A stretch of 64,000 nt of DNA, from positions 1,646,501 to 1,710,500 of the forward strand of contig JAQGDQ010000001.1 in the NCBI GenBank assembly GCA_030141605.1, read 5' to 3'. The notes under the pieces are model-generated. The model ran no database searches. It was not told the origin of the DNA and saw only the letters and a program-made list of their open reading frames with translations. Positions 49,101-60,847 of the stretch are shown here, in pieces. This DNA is from Tubiluchus corallicola. Lineage: Eukaryota > Priapulida > Priapulimorpha > Priapulimorphida > Tubiluchidae. The position numbers and the translations under genes are program-made. Every line of letters starts with the position of its first letter. Within the stretch, counting starts at the first letter, position 1.

Positions 49101-52100
49101 TCCAATGTTCTAACACGGCAAACGTGACTGTCGGGAGCTCAAAAGCCGATAGTTCTCAAGAACTTTTAACGCCAGGAGCAAATTGGCTATTACTGCAGTA
49201 CGCGTGGCAGGCCGAAATACTACTGTACTGATCTTAGTGTTAAAAGAAGAGACAAGCTCGCAAGTACGCACACAGATAATGGCTATTGTAATCGTACGTT
49301 TTACCTATGACTAACAGGAAACAATAGCGGTAGGCACGACCTCCTGAAATCTAAGATTAGAAAAGATAATAATTAGAATACGGTCTGCTGCGGTGCCTTG
49401 TACATGTGCAGGTAACAGTAAGGCAGATTATGCTGCCAAACTAATTACAGTTACAGAAGGACCTATTGTAACACAGTAAAAATTAGTATAAAGCGTAAAC
49501 ACCAAGACAATACCCAAAATTCACGAAGACAATTCGGATGCGGTCCGGATAAGCAAATAAATTATTTAAAGTAATAAGGATGTTTTTATGAGCTTCGCGG
49601 AATTGTAAGAAGCCATAACTAAAGTTCTTTTTTAAATATATAGAGCTTAATATGCTCAGATTCTGTTTCTCGTTCTAATTAACTTCCTCTGAGTGACCTG
49701 AGCCTGGATCGGAACCATGGACGTTACGATTACAAGTCCACCACACAACTCCAAGTGATATCGGCCGGCCATAATTCAGTCCTAATTAACAATTCACCAA
49801 CCTTGATCCCTGATTGAAATCCATCGTCGCAAAAGGCTGTTTTGTCAGTGGTTATTGTTTTGGACTTGTAATCCAAATTCAATTGAGTGCAGATTTTTTG
49901 TAAATATTTCCTTTCTTTTGGTCAAATGTAGTTTTTTGGCGTTGAATAAAGCGTGTTGCAAAAGCATTTTGCACAAAATGGGAATCGTATACAATCATAA
50001 TAAAAATGTTACACCGTAATTTACTCGGCAAGATGAAAAAGAATTATGTGGCCACATATAAAAAAAATTTCAGTGGAAAAATGTAGATTGAATAATGTAA
50101 AAAATCTGGTTACTCTATATATATAAACAAGCTAACTTACGTCAGTTTAAAATCATTACAACGAGAAAAAGTTTGCATGAAATTCTGTTCTAGGGGATTG
50201 ACCTCGGTCTATTTCATTGAATAGCAAACGCCGCAGGGTAAAATAATTGATACACTTATGCTCCATTTATAGAAGTAATTCTCTGTGACAGATACATACA
50301 CATACAAAAATTTCTGCAATATAAAACTGCAATAAAATACTTCCAGAGCTCGAAAGCATAATTCATGAAGCGTTTATCTTCGTTTAAGAACACTTTAATC
50401 CAATGCGAAAGGTGAAAGGTTGAATTATAACACTGTACAAACGTTTCACAATGTATGCTTAGAACGTTGTATAATGGGCGGTGCCGATACTATTCTCTAA
50501 CAAAGTTTCAACCTTGCTTCCAGCGTTCTCAGCTGTAAGTTGTAACTAAGAAGTATACTGTACTTATTAACCAAAAAAATGGGCGAACGTAGGAAGCACA
50601 TACCACGAATATTGCTTTATTGTATAATTTCAGTGTAACAATTAACATTCACAAATACGTTATAATTGTTATACAACACACGTTTACAAAACATTAATGA
50701 CAATAGGACACAGTAATTACTTAGGGTATCATAACTTGATGATAATATACCCAACTGACACACAATATAATTCATTTTTTTGTAATTGTAAAAACTTATA
50801 ATGCTCATAGGGAAAAGTATTTAACCAGGCCTGCCAATTTTGCTGGAGAAATCCGTTGTGCATCGGCTCGACAGCAACTTGTTGTATAAGTGTGTTTAGT
50901 AATGTTCACTTGGACCACCCATATCCTTCGGCAGCAAAATTTATTTTACTTGAAACGCCCAACACTGAGCAGCTACACAATGCACCAAATATACACGCAT
51001 TGTCCCTAATTTTCTGAGAAGTAAAAAGTTTATGCGTTTAAATTGAGGGCGTCTCTATAGTCTACTGTATGCGTTTATCCGGCTTGCATAATTTAATGCA
51101 CATCGAGGAGTGAATTAAAAATCCCACATCTAAAAGACAAGAAGAGGAAATAAAAGACGAGACGTCTGAAATGACTACACTTTATCTTCAGGTGAAAAAG
51201 GTCAAATATATCACATTGAATTACTAAAACTAATTTTTGGGAGGAGTTTTTATTCGTAATTATATAACACATAAATATCTCACATTATAAAGGATTACAG
51301 AAAAAACACAGTAGCAAAGCAAATAAGAAACACAGAAATATAAAATCAATTCCACGATCACAAGTCACAACAGGACATTTGAGCGTATGAAAATTGGGCA
51401 CAGCCGTTTGTTCACTAAATATATTTATAATCAATAATGCAAGAATGTCCTTCTTTTAACCATTAATTTTGGCTATGACGTAGACTTATAAATATACATG
51501 TACCAAGTCACCTTATAAGGGTATACACATTAATAAGCACAGGTTATAGACGGCGTTACAAAGTTTTGCAAGTGAGAATTTCTCGAAATGAAATTGGTAC
51601 TAACTCGTAGTTGTTTGACCAGGTGGAGATAACAAAAAAGAAGTACTAAACACTCCCTTTGACACCTCCAAGTAGTGCTTCACATTTTTGTCTTTTTTTG
51701 TACGTGGTGTTCGGTCAAGTTTTGCGAAAAAATTCCCATTTTGGCACCATATACCGGCTTTTCTTCATAAAGATAGTTTTTGCGTAATAGGCTTGCTTCC
51801 ACAACAGACAAAAAACAAGCAAACAAACAAACTGTGTTCAAGCCTAACTTCCTTGGCAGAGGTAAAAATAACTAAAATAATTATCCCCACTGCAATCCTA
51901 ACCTAAACACATATTTTACTAAGTGTGCCATTTTTACCTATGCCCACATATTTAGTGCGGTGATTCGATCAGGCAAGAATACACTGCTGTATTAAGCTGC
52001 CTTACCTGCTTCATAAGTTAAACTTTTATAGGAATCCCCCGTTCATTGCGTGATTAGTGATAGCTTGCATAAGCGCAACTACAAAGAAGACAGTACATGG

Positions 52101-53425
52101 CCTATCTCGTGACTCTCGTCATGGAAATGAAAAGAAGAAAACAACCAACTGAGCAGGCGATCCAGTGCATGAGCTAGAATTCTTTTAAAGTTATTTGCAA
52201 ACACTGCGTGACATTATTCACCTTCTTAAATATTATGATCGTTGGACAACAACGTTTACATTTTATTTGACACAGCTTGAGTGGAAAATAGGATAATGAA
52301 CGCACTTAACAACACGCAGTAGATTTAGCAAAGCTTATACACAAATACACTACTACTGATCTAGAGCCAGAAACTACTGATGATAAACACTTACTAATTG
52401 CAGCCACTGAGCCTAAAGACCTGCTCTAAAGAGAAAAAATAATGATGAAAACCGGAATTATGGGTTCAGAAAGCCTCAAACAAGCAATAACGTGTCTTAT
52501 CACGTGAATAGAATAGACGGCCTAACGAGTTCAACCAGTCGGTGCCAACGCTTCGTTTTTTTAGTCACAAAAGAATTTAATAACGAGAATTAGAACAAAT
52601 TTGGGGATTAAAATTCCTAGCGGGTTATCCAAATACAACCGTGAAACGCAGTGGTTAATCTGAAGATCAAGGGGATGTGTTTGCACTTGAGAATTTATAA
52701 TCATAAGTAGAGATAAAGCACGATACAAACCAAGGAAAATTACCAGTTCAACGAAATTAACTCATTAAAGTACAATACAAAATTACATGGGAATAAGAGC
52801 AGATGTACCTTTTGATCTGTCGATCCGTTAACAACTTAACAAGGTGTTTTAAGGATTAGGCCAAATTTAAACTTTTTCTCATACAGTGTGACAGAACATG
52901 AAAGAAATTCGTTAATGAGTTAACAATTCAAAGACACCCCAAACAAGAGAATCAAAGAGCACTTTAAAAAAACTCTAGTGCAAATAGACATGTTACAGAA
53001 AATTGCCACTCACACAGACTCTGTAAAATGCACAGCATTGCTTAGTGCTAATTATAAAATAAATTCTTGCTGCTATTGACGTTAGTATTTATTCATAAGG
53101 AGTAGCAGCAAAACTGCCACTCTGTATTAATTTCTTAGCGTTGCTAACCCGTTAGGTACTTCTAAATATAAATTTGCTAAAGAATTGTAACAAAAAAAAC
53201 ATAGAACTCACAGTGACATTTCTAACCTCAAAAAGACAGTATAAAATAAGTAAAGCCTAGCAGCCTTGCACACATAATATCCCACTGTCAAGTACCGCAA
53301 CGGCAATATTTCAGTTTATATAGCAATGTGTTCACTTGCATAATGTGCTCAAATGCCCGATATTATAAAGCTCGAAGTTCACCTGACAAATCTAAACTAA
53401 CCTGTGATCCATCCATTTTATCCAT
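34194..53425 (-). CDS. SPIRE1: SPIRE-type actin nucleator, complete coding region, three exons
   Basis: Exons in transcript order: 53402-53425 (MDKMDGSQ), 39261-39301 (IGPSSADHSQDNK plus GG), 34194-36393 (rest, TAA). Borders are GT..AG and phases agree; the product is 754 residues, as long as human SPIRE1. A KIND domain starts near residue 44 (YVSLDKILDAFTSPINEEQA). WH2-type actin-binding motifs lie at about 292-312 (TPYEMLMDDIRSRRYKLKQV) and 357-376 (SPYDSLMRSIRQHDHHLRPV). The SPIR-box is near 502 (ISHIRTVLTKAQLE) and is followed by a modified FYVE finger with four CxxC pairs at about 538/541, 556/559, 564/567 and 685/688. Known family members nucleate actin with formins (KIND binds the formin tail) and act on vesicles in exocytosis and oocytes. 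SPIRE1 versus SPIRE2 cannot be distinguished outside vertebrates. The 5' exons are inferred from splice signals and frame; otherwise Met-25 (MAGEPSV) could start. Confidence 0.93.
38858..38999 (-). other. Candidate 142-nt cassette exon in SPIRE intron 2
   Basis: On the - strand, TTTTGTAAGTTACAG precedes a 47-codon open stretch that ends in ATG before a strong GTATGT donor. It joins in frame to exon 39261-39301 (GKLLELKVRISSKLPNSF...) but its length is not a multiple of three, so inclusion would throw the next exon out of frame. It may be a poison exon, a pseudo-exon or chance. Confidence 0.3.
44700..45160. repeat. Two diverged tandem units of about 229 bp in SPIRE intron 1
   Basis: ATTCAATAAAACTT starts at 44714 and 44943. 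Both units continue through GCGGTGAATATCATCACTAG, GATGAATATTCACTATAATA and CACTTCAGGCAGAATCCAAA. They differ at scattered positions and in an A-run. On the - strand each encodes a similar short frame ending LQNKFY, but splice or start evidence is lacking. Confidence 0.85.
46353..46546. repeat. Minisatellite, left inverted arm (about 12 units of 16-17 bp)
   Basis: Consensus unit ACATTTGGACACATAGG on the + strand, with variants such as ATATTTGAACACAAGG and AATTTTCGACACAAGG. The same unit occurs inverted at 48280-48755. Confidence 0.85.
46555..47107 (+). mobile_element. 3' fragment of a non-LTR retrotransposon
   Basis: 46557-46853 reads RTTDLKKNFIVYKAPILWDN followed by LAFDVKSQSCFKNKIKYYIL, the usual end of LINE ORF2 proteins (..F..GP.LWN.LP..IK....FK.KLK..L). 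It is followed by an AT-rich 3' UTR and a short tandem tail (AAACT repeats, 47089-47105). It is strongly 5' truncated. It lies just inside the left arm of the inverted minisatellite pair in SPIRE intron 1. Confidence 0.75.
48280..48755. repeat. Minisatellite, right inverted arm (about 28 units of 16-18 bp)
   Basis: Unit TGTGTCGAAATGTCCT on the + strand, the reverse complement of the left-arm unit at 46353-46546. The array generates long Cys/Val/Met-rich and His/Thr/Phe-rich frames on both strands that are artefacts of the repeat. Confidence 0.92.
49685..49770 (-). mobile_element. tRNA-derived SINE-like or tRNA pseudogene sequence
   Basis: On the - strand, GTGTGGTGGACTTGTAATCG then AACGTCCATGGTTCCGATCC resembles the anticodon arm and T arm (box B-like GGTTC.GATCC) of a tRNA with TGT in the anticodon position. 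The stems are poor, so this is not a working tRNA. A similar GGACTTGTAATC core lies on the + strand at about 49850-49875. Confidence 0.45.
51408..51945. mobile_element. Second copy of the 16.2-16.8 kb repeat, in SPIRE intron 1
   Basis: Colinear with about 16219-16760. Shared stretches include TTTATAATC.ATAATGCA.GAATGT, CCAGGTGGAGATAA, GTGGTGTT.GGTCAAGTTTTG, AAAATAACTAAAATAATTAT and ACTAAGTGTGCCATTTTTAC. It keeps only one unit of the right minisatellite arm and no clear left arm. Confidence 0.75.
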
Positions 53426-56400
53426 TAAACGGAAATAAGCATTGAATTCACCTTTATATTTTTTTCCTAAAATAGTATTTTGCAAAAATTTCAGTCTACA
53501 AATATGGACATCTGCCACACCTACAGATTCTTCAGCAGGACTGCACAGTTCACAAGCTTTTTCGAATTAAACAAAATTCTGATCATATAAAAGTTTAGAG
53601 AAGCACTATACAATTATTAACTCTTAGAATGGTCACATAAAACTCTGCTATCTTACACATTGGTAGCAACTGACAGGGCTAAGTAAGTGACTCAGAAGTT
53701 GTCTTAGTCGCTAATCAAATTACAGAGCAAAGGTAAACCAGGTAAAGTAATCATTCATACAGAAACAACACACAATAGTAATAAGTTTAACTGTCTGAGT
53801 TGAAAACGCACCCACATTGAGTGTTTACTCAGTCTACTCTCAAGACGGGAAATAACACAGCAAAATAAAACCACACCTTCCCCGAAAACTTTTAAAATTA
53901 AGAATGACGAATGTAAAGCCAAAAACGCAACTGAAGGCATCAGTAACCATGCAGTGTTAATATTAATCTAATGTCATTAACAACACTAAAACTTACTAAC
54001 ATTAAGGCACGTTAATGAACATACTAGTGGCAGGCTAACCAAAGAGTTATCTGTTGCCAAGTAATTAAGACATGTAATTTATAATCATTAATTAACCTAA
54101 ACAATAAAAACTGTGTTTCAAGGTCACCAAACGCTATGAATAGATGACGATCATTAATAAAGAGTATAAGGGAGCTCTATATGTTACTCAAGCAAAACTG
54201 AATAGCAGAAGATCCTCTGAAACCTGGATTAGCCAGGTAAAACTAAAGTACAAAACAACTTTGAGTCTTTTCTCAAGTTTACTAATTCAATATAATTATT
54301 TTACAGTGATTACTGCAAATTTTATGCAGTTAATTTTATGTCACGATGGACAGACAACAAACTTCTGACAATGTGCACTAGCACTCTGTGTGATATTTTT
54401 TAGATAAATTTGATTTAATCCGAAAACTGTATTGAAATTACCATTTCCTACAATAAGAGTTTAGTCCAAAAAAGTATCGTCACTTGTAATACAAATCCAA
54501 ATGATTCCAGATCACTGCAAACAATACATGATTCCAATCACAATAAAAATCAGAATAAAACCAGAAAGTACACAAAAACTTCATTTGAACACTGTTGCAA
54601 TCAATAGCAAATTAATACTTTGTAATTTCTGCTACTTTGCACAGCAATTTTTTAGACGCGTGTACTTTTAAATATTTTCCTACATTTTTTTACTCAAAAC
54701 TTTCACTTACAGAATTGTGCTCTCCAAATTGTTTGCTAGTAAAATTATCCCAAAGTGTTCCAGACAACAAAAAATAACACATAAAATCAGCCAAAGTCAG
54801 AGTCAACTACTAGGTAAACAGTGCAGACTAATTGTGGGCTATAAATACCTAACAACAGCCAGCATGTGCATCCAAACCCAAACTGCAACAATTTTTCACA
54901 AGTAAACTTTTATCCAAAGGGACTCTGAACTTTTACCAGCCTGGCAAACACTAAACATATATTAATCAAATTTAGCACTACCAGAAGATCACATCTAAGA
55001 TCAATGATATCACTTAAATGCAAACTAGGTGGCTCCACCAGGTCAATTTAGAAACAGCTCTGAACAATGAAAGGCATTGTATACACTAAAAAGAGATTGA
55101 TGGCACTGATAAAATTACATCCATTTTTGCCAAAAATCCATTAGCACGATAAGTTTCAGTCATAAACTCATACTTATGCACACAGATATCTGTTAAGTTT
55201 TCATTAACTATATTCGTGAGAACAAGATACTGTATAATATATTGTCGGTGATTCAATTATCAAAACATTTCTGCAATTATTGCAACAAGTTGCATTCTAA
55301 CATAAGCTGCAATTAATATTTATCAGCAATGTTAGTAAAAATGCTACATAATGTACACATAAATCAAAGTATATTAAAAATGTTTGTTATTTAGTTAATT
55401 TGTAACTTTAGTTAAGCATCTGTAATGCTTTATTGTTAATCCTGAGATTAATAAAATGTTTATACAAAAAAAATGTTTTTTCTCCAAATGCACTATTCTC
55501 ATTTTGTAAGCAATTAATTATAAACCTTGTCAAGCAATTGAAAAAATAATATTCTAATTATTAGTAAATGATTCGTAAATGAACTGTAGAGATTGCATTA
55601 GAAACCAGAGCAAATGTACAACTGCTTACTTTAGTTTAACCAATCATTGACAACTGACGATTCTGGTAAGTCACTATGAACAAATTTATTTTGAAAAAGT
55701 AAATGTATAATTTTATATTAATCTATTTTTTATTGATTTTTTTTTAAATTTATTATGCAGACAGGCACATTTTTTATCATGCGAACAGGATCTAACATCG
55801 TTTAAGCAAAAAATGGGTTTCTTGACCTTACTCAGACCTATCCCTATTCCAAATATGGTGATTGTAGCTTAGTCTATTTTGATTTTACTATAGGGACAAA
55901 CACACACAAGCTGTGACTAAAAGCACTACCATACACCAACAATTGTCAGCTTGTGATGTAGGTATCTTACTAGGTAATAAATACAAATTACCATCAAAGG
56001 AATTTAAGACTATTACCTTAAACAAAATTGATTTCTAACATTGATTATTCTACCTCCTTTATTCGTATAAAGATTTATAAAGTATAAAGCACAATGGTTT
56101 TATTATAAATAATTGATATAATACAAATATTTTTGTTAGTAACTAAAGAAAAATAGATGATAAAATCTGTACATATTGTAATTTATGCATTCATAAAATG
56201 CTTTTCTAACCTTTTTTTACATTATAATTAAAGCAAAGAGTGCCACTATCACTTTATCTTTAAATCATTCATAAAATGCAATATTTTTGGTATAAAGAGT
56301 GATACAGAATATTGAATTCTTTTCAAAAATCCCACTTTATGACTGTCAATCAAAAAATTTGCTGGCACTGTACCATATTAACACACAAGTAGTTTCACAC

Positions 56401-57474
56401 TTTTGTTTTGTTTAAAGTTAAATATTTTTCTATATGCACAGTTCTAGCTTACTCTAATTACATTATTTTTTTCAGTGAAAAAGCCACTAGTTTCACAACC
56501 CGTACAATAGAATTGGAAGACAATAAAAACAGTTTGTGTTTTTGCCACTATTGGGGTTGCCGACCTGAAGTATATAAATTTCAATCTTGTGATGTCGCTT
56601 CAAAGTCTTTACCAGGTTTTACATGGCATTGCAAATATTTTACATTATTTTTCCACTTCAATACATACCACAAAAACAGAACCATGTTTTTTTTGGATTA
56701 AAAGCAGTGCTCCATCATTTACCATATTTTTGACATATCTTCAGCATTTCTCTAAAATGCCTATATAAATTAGCAAGTAAGGGTACTTGCATCATCTACA
56801 TGCAATACAGAGCCTGCAAATGTTTCTCCAGCATAACACCTATACCCTGCTTTACATAAATATTTAATAAGAATGTAATGTAAATGTATATTATTTACAT
56901 AAAGGAATGTATATATATATACATATATAAGTTATATACATAAACGAAAAATATCGGCAAATTTACTAAATTACAAATTATGTATAATTATGCATAATTT
57001 GTAATTTACCTCTTTAGGTAAGCCACTACACTTTACTAATAAGGCACATCGGTGGAACATTTGACATTAATTGGAATCTTCTAGATTTAAACAAATGAAA
57101 GTGTAATTTCAATCAAACTGATAAAATTTTCAAATCCACAGTTATGATATATATATACTGCAAATCACATTCTGAATAATGCATTCACAATTACAGCCCC
57201 GTATTTATGTATCTGACCTACAAGAGCAAATTAAAGTACAATGGTAACTTACCAGATACATTTATATATAAAATGTGCACAAGTCATTGGAAATTCCTCA
57301 CTGAAAACATGTCCAACGAATAAATCACTTCATCATTTTGCAAGCTATAAAGTAAAAAGACAGTCAAAAGCATTTAATTAAATGGAGTCATTACTCAAAA
57401 CAAATGAATTGTGAAACGGCAAACTGCCATCAGTACTGGGTTAAAGCATACATCGTATACATATTACATGAATC
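53426..57474. other. Region upstream of SPIRE without a supported gene
   Basis: AT-rich sequence that should hold the SPIRE 5' UTR and promoter on the - strand. The frame at 56408-56701 (+) follows a TTTTTTTCAG-like acceptor and has a varied cysteine-containing composition, but I found no start, partner exon or family. Short TA-rich runs occur near 56915. Confidence 0.5.
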
Positions 57475-57591
57475 TCATAAGTCAATGTCAAATGTGTACT
57501 GAATATCCTGCCACCAGAATGGTTTGGACAATGCTTGGATGGGACAACTTTGATCTTGCCAATCTTTAAAGTCATAGTCAAGGTGAATGTT
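57475..57591 (-). CDS. Possible last exon of an unidentified gene
   Basis: On the - strand a pyrimidine-rich acceptor (CTATTCTCTACTCATCCGTCAAG) precedes a 38-codon open stretch with TGA at 57475-57477: NIHLDYDFKDWQDQSCPIQA then LSKPFWWQDIQYTFDIDL. The composition (Trp, Tyr, Asp, a Cys) looks like folded protein rather than chance. The frame stays open further upstream, so the exon could be longer. Upstream exons were not found; the hAT relic and LINEs lie in that direction. I do not recognise the family. Confidence 0.35.
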   Translation of the reverse strand, partial: NIHLDYDFKDWQDQSCPIQALSKPFWWQDIQYTFDIDL

Positions 57592-57952
57592 CTTGACGGA
57601 TGAGTAGAGAATAGGAATTTTCACTATAGACTCCAACGATGCTTTATTTAGATGTGCATATTTTTATTGTAAACATTTTTTGTAGTGTGTTTTTAATTTT
57701 TATGTGTACCATGAATTCATGTGTGAATAAAGATGATATATATATATATGTGTGTGTGTTACAGGTGATGTGAAAAATTTAGGCATTTTACAAAATACCT
57801 GCATTTTATATAATACCTGTGCATTTTGGGAAAAGTGTGAAATAAATCTTTTTGTTGCGGCTTTTTTCCACTTTGCCTAAGCATTTCGTATGACAGCTAA
57901 GATATATATAAAATGTATCAATGGACTTTGGGAGTGTGTAAAATTTACAGAA

Positions 57953-59211
57953 TTAACATTGAATCGAACTTTTCTTGGATATTTTATACATTAATCTATC
58001 CTCGCCCATGGTAGAATAAAGATACGACTTTATCGGTTTCAGGCGACTAAAGGCTCGTTCAGCAACTGCGCTAGTTACTGGTAAGGTCAGAAAAATGTGG
58101 TACAATGTCAACAGGTTAGAATAAATGGAACACATGTTATTGGCAATCATGAATTTAAGGACGTTATCGATGGTCAGTTTCTGAACACTTGACATTGCCT
58201 TACTCCTAGTGCTCATTATTTCTTTGTACATGTCTTTGAATGAAAGAAATTCTTGAACGATTTCAGTTTGACCATCGATGACAACTGAGTACGTGCCTGC
58301 TACAAATTCTAATTTGTTCTAATGCTAATTTCGAATGATAATTCCGTGCACTGTCAAAATGATTGGGATCTAAAACACTAAATCTGGAAGCCACATTTTT
58401 GAAATCCTCAAATCTGACAAGCCTGTGCTATTTATAAGAAAATCTAAGGACACTAAGTAGGTTTCAATCATTAAATCAAATACTTCTTCATCCTTTGCAG
58501 TTTCATCATGGAATCTTTTTCTTTTACATTGTCTCCGCTCCCTGTATTCCATACTAATATCACATTTCTGAGCCAATTCAGTTGCTTCACTTTCAATTTG
58601 TTTGAAATGAGATTCATACTCATTTCGCATATCTTTCTTATTTTTTTCAAAATCTGAATCAACTGAGAAGCATATAGAAGATCTAGACTATTTTTCTGTA
58701 AATATGTGTCTAGCATGTTACTCCAAAATATTAAAACAACTAAGAATTCAAAGTATTTAGTATTTCCAGTATACCCTTTGCCTCAGCCACAGCTCATAAA
58801 TAGTTTTTTATCTCACCATTCAGAATTCTTTGCGAGCAATTACTAGTGCTGATAAGTTCTACAATACTGCCTCTCTTTCTGGATATCCATGTAGTATCAC
58901 AAAGTTTCTTTACAGTCAGTGCAAAAGATGTGATCTGATTGTGTTCTTCTTCTTTTAGTACAGAAAGACGAGTCAGAAAAATTAAAAAGTCTTTCTAAAG
59001 TTCCAAAAAACAACTTGGTTTGACTATTGGAGCTTACTACATCAATTAGAAGCATTTCAACAATCTAAGTAATACAATTATTGAGCATTTTTCGTTTTGA
59101 GGCAAGATATTTTACCCGACAAATAAATTATTGTTGAAAAGGCTCTAATTTTGAATAATGTGCTCAAGGGGAGCAGTTGCTCCCCCTGCTCCTCTATTAG
59201 TTATGCCACTG
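57953..59211 (-). pseudogene. hAT-family transposase relic with one recognisable terminus
   Basis: 57953-58231 encodes the hAT C-terminal dimerisation region (LTLPVTSAVAERAFSRLKPI then KSYLYSTMGEDRL). Further 5', 58370-58716 has broken frames with RKRFHDETAKDEEVFDLMIE, as in ZMYM/DUF4371-type hAT transposases. The 5' end is probably 59211, where the - strand reads CAGTGGCATAACTAATAGAG, a typical hAT terminus. The other terminus and the target duplication were not found. Frameshifts and stops make it inactive. Confidence 0.8.
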
Positions 59212-60285
59212 ATTTGAACCAGTAACCAACAACTTGCTAAGGGCAGTAGGCAAGGGTTGAAAGGGCAGTGCAAAACAACAAGGTTTACAAATTTACGAGT
59301 ATCACTGAAATACCGATACACGGATTTGCCAGTCAGTTTTTGCAGAATTTTCTGACTAACATTAAGAAAAATAGAGAAAGAAAGAGAAATAGAACAGGCA
59401 TTAGTCACCAAAAGCAATACCACGCAGCAGCAGCAATGGCAACCATTTGCACAAAAAACTGTGGAAGGCCTATGACTAGAGCCACCACATTCTCACAGAG
59501 CTCTATTAAAATTCAAGCCACACCAAGTGAGTTATGTTGCTCTTCCTGCACAGTGAGTACCACTTCCAGTTTCTGTGCTACTAAATCACACCATTAAAAA
59601 TGTTTGTTAACAAACTGCCCCCAGGTGTCCGACAAAGCGAGAATTAGAAACATTGATTTTAAGTCTCAGTCAACAAATCAATATAACTGGACCAGTAATT
59701 TTATTACTAGAAGCAGTTTTGCAACAATGGCAGTAAATTATTTGCTCACATTATTTCCTATTTACAGAAAGTTAACAAAATATTATCCTATTATATGTTA
59801 GGATTCAAAGCTTAATTTTAGTTATCTAGCAAAAGCACATTCACTCAATTTATTAGAACTTTTATTAGTTACTTTTAGAGTGTTTTTTTATTTTTACAAA
59901 ATACGAGACATTCTTTATTAAATAAATTAACAAGATATTAGGCTTAGTATGCCACAACAATGACACTATTGTCAACGCACGGAAACTGTGTTACACATGT
60001 ACAAGGTTAAGAAAATTTGTTAACTTTAAAAAAAAGGCAAATGTTCCCATTTTAAAAACACCATTTTAATCTCAATGAATAAAAATAACAACAGAGTTTA
60101 CTCACAGAATGCCTATAACTGGACTATAACTACATTAGTTTACACACAAGTTACAGGGAGGTTCACGAATTGATTTATTACATTCGAATTCAGGGCACAG
60201 AATCAAGATTGTAGTGACACCTGTAGGTACTATATGTAGTTAGCAAGCTGTAACAATAAATAACGTCTATAGACGTCACGGCTCA
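59212..60285. other. Stretch without supported genes
   Basis: AT-rich sequence between the hAT relic and the 119-bp tandem repeat. The frame at 59268-59597 (+) has a Ser/Thr/Cys-rich end but no start context, splice sites or recognisable content. Confidence 0.5.
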
Positions 60286-60523
60286 CCATCAGTCGACTTT
60301 AAATTCCATAATATATACTTTAAACAATTTTGCTGACTATTGGAACTCACAATCAACAACGGTTTAACATTCAGCGGATAAATGCAGTTAGAATTCCCCG
60401 ACGGCCATCAGTCGACTTAAAATTCCATAATATATACTTTAAACAATTTTGCTGACTATTGGAACTCACAATCAACAACGGTTTAACATTCAGCGGATAA
60501 ATGCAGTTAGAATTCCCCGATAC
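60286..60523. repeat. Two near-identical 119-bp tandem units
   Basis: CCATCAGTCGACTT starts at 60286 and again at 60405. Both units run through CCATAATATATACTTTAAAC and CATTCAGCGGATAAATGCAG to AATTCCCCGA. The copies differ at only one or two positions, so the duplication is recent. Confidence 0.93.
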
Positions 60524-60847
60524 GATAGAACATGTATACTTTTTACAAGTGCAAGATAACGATAAATGAAAATCAATGAGCAGCAATATTACAAAAGCAA
60601 TAAAAATTACAGTTGCTGGCTTATTTTCTTCTCAGTTCACTCCAATAATCACAAGACTGATAAGAATAAGAAATAGCTCTCTCACTTTAATAGCTCAAAT
60701 TTATACTAATTATAAAAAATGTCACCCTATAATCACTGGTATAATCCCCTATGAAGGTGTGCAGATCACTTGCCAATTTTTGCCATTATTAAAAATATCC
60801 AAGTAATAAAACAGAATAAAAAGTAACAATATGAGACAAGAACAATT

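Noticed and set aside
59268-59597. 109-residue + strand frame
   Set aside because: No splice sites, start context or domain; it lies just beyond a hAT end in repeat-rich DNA.
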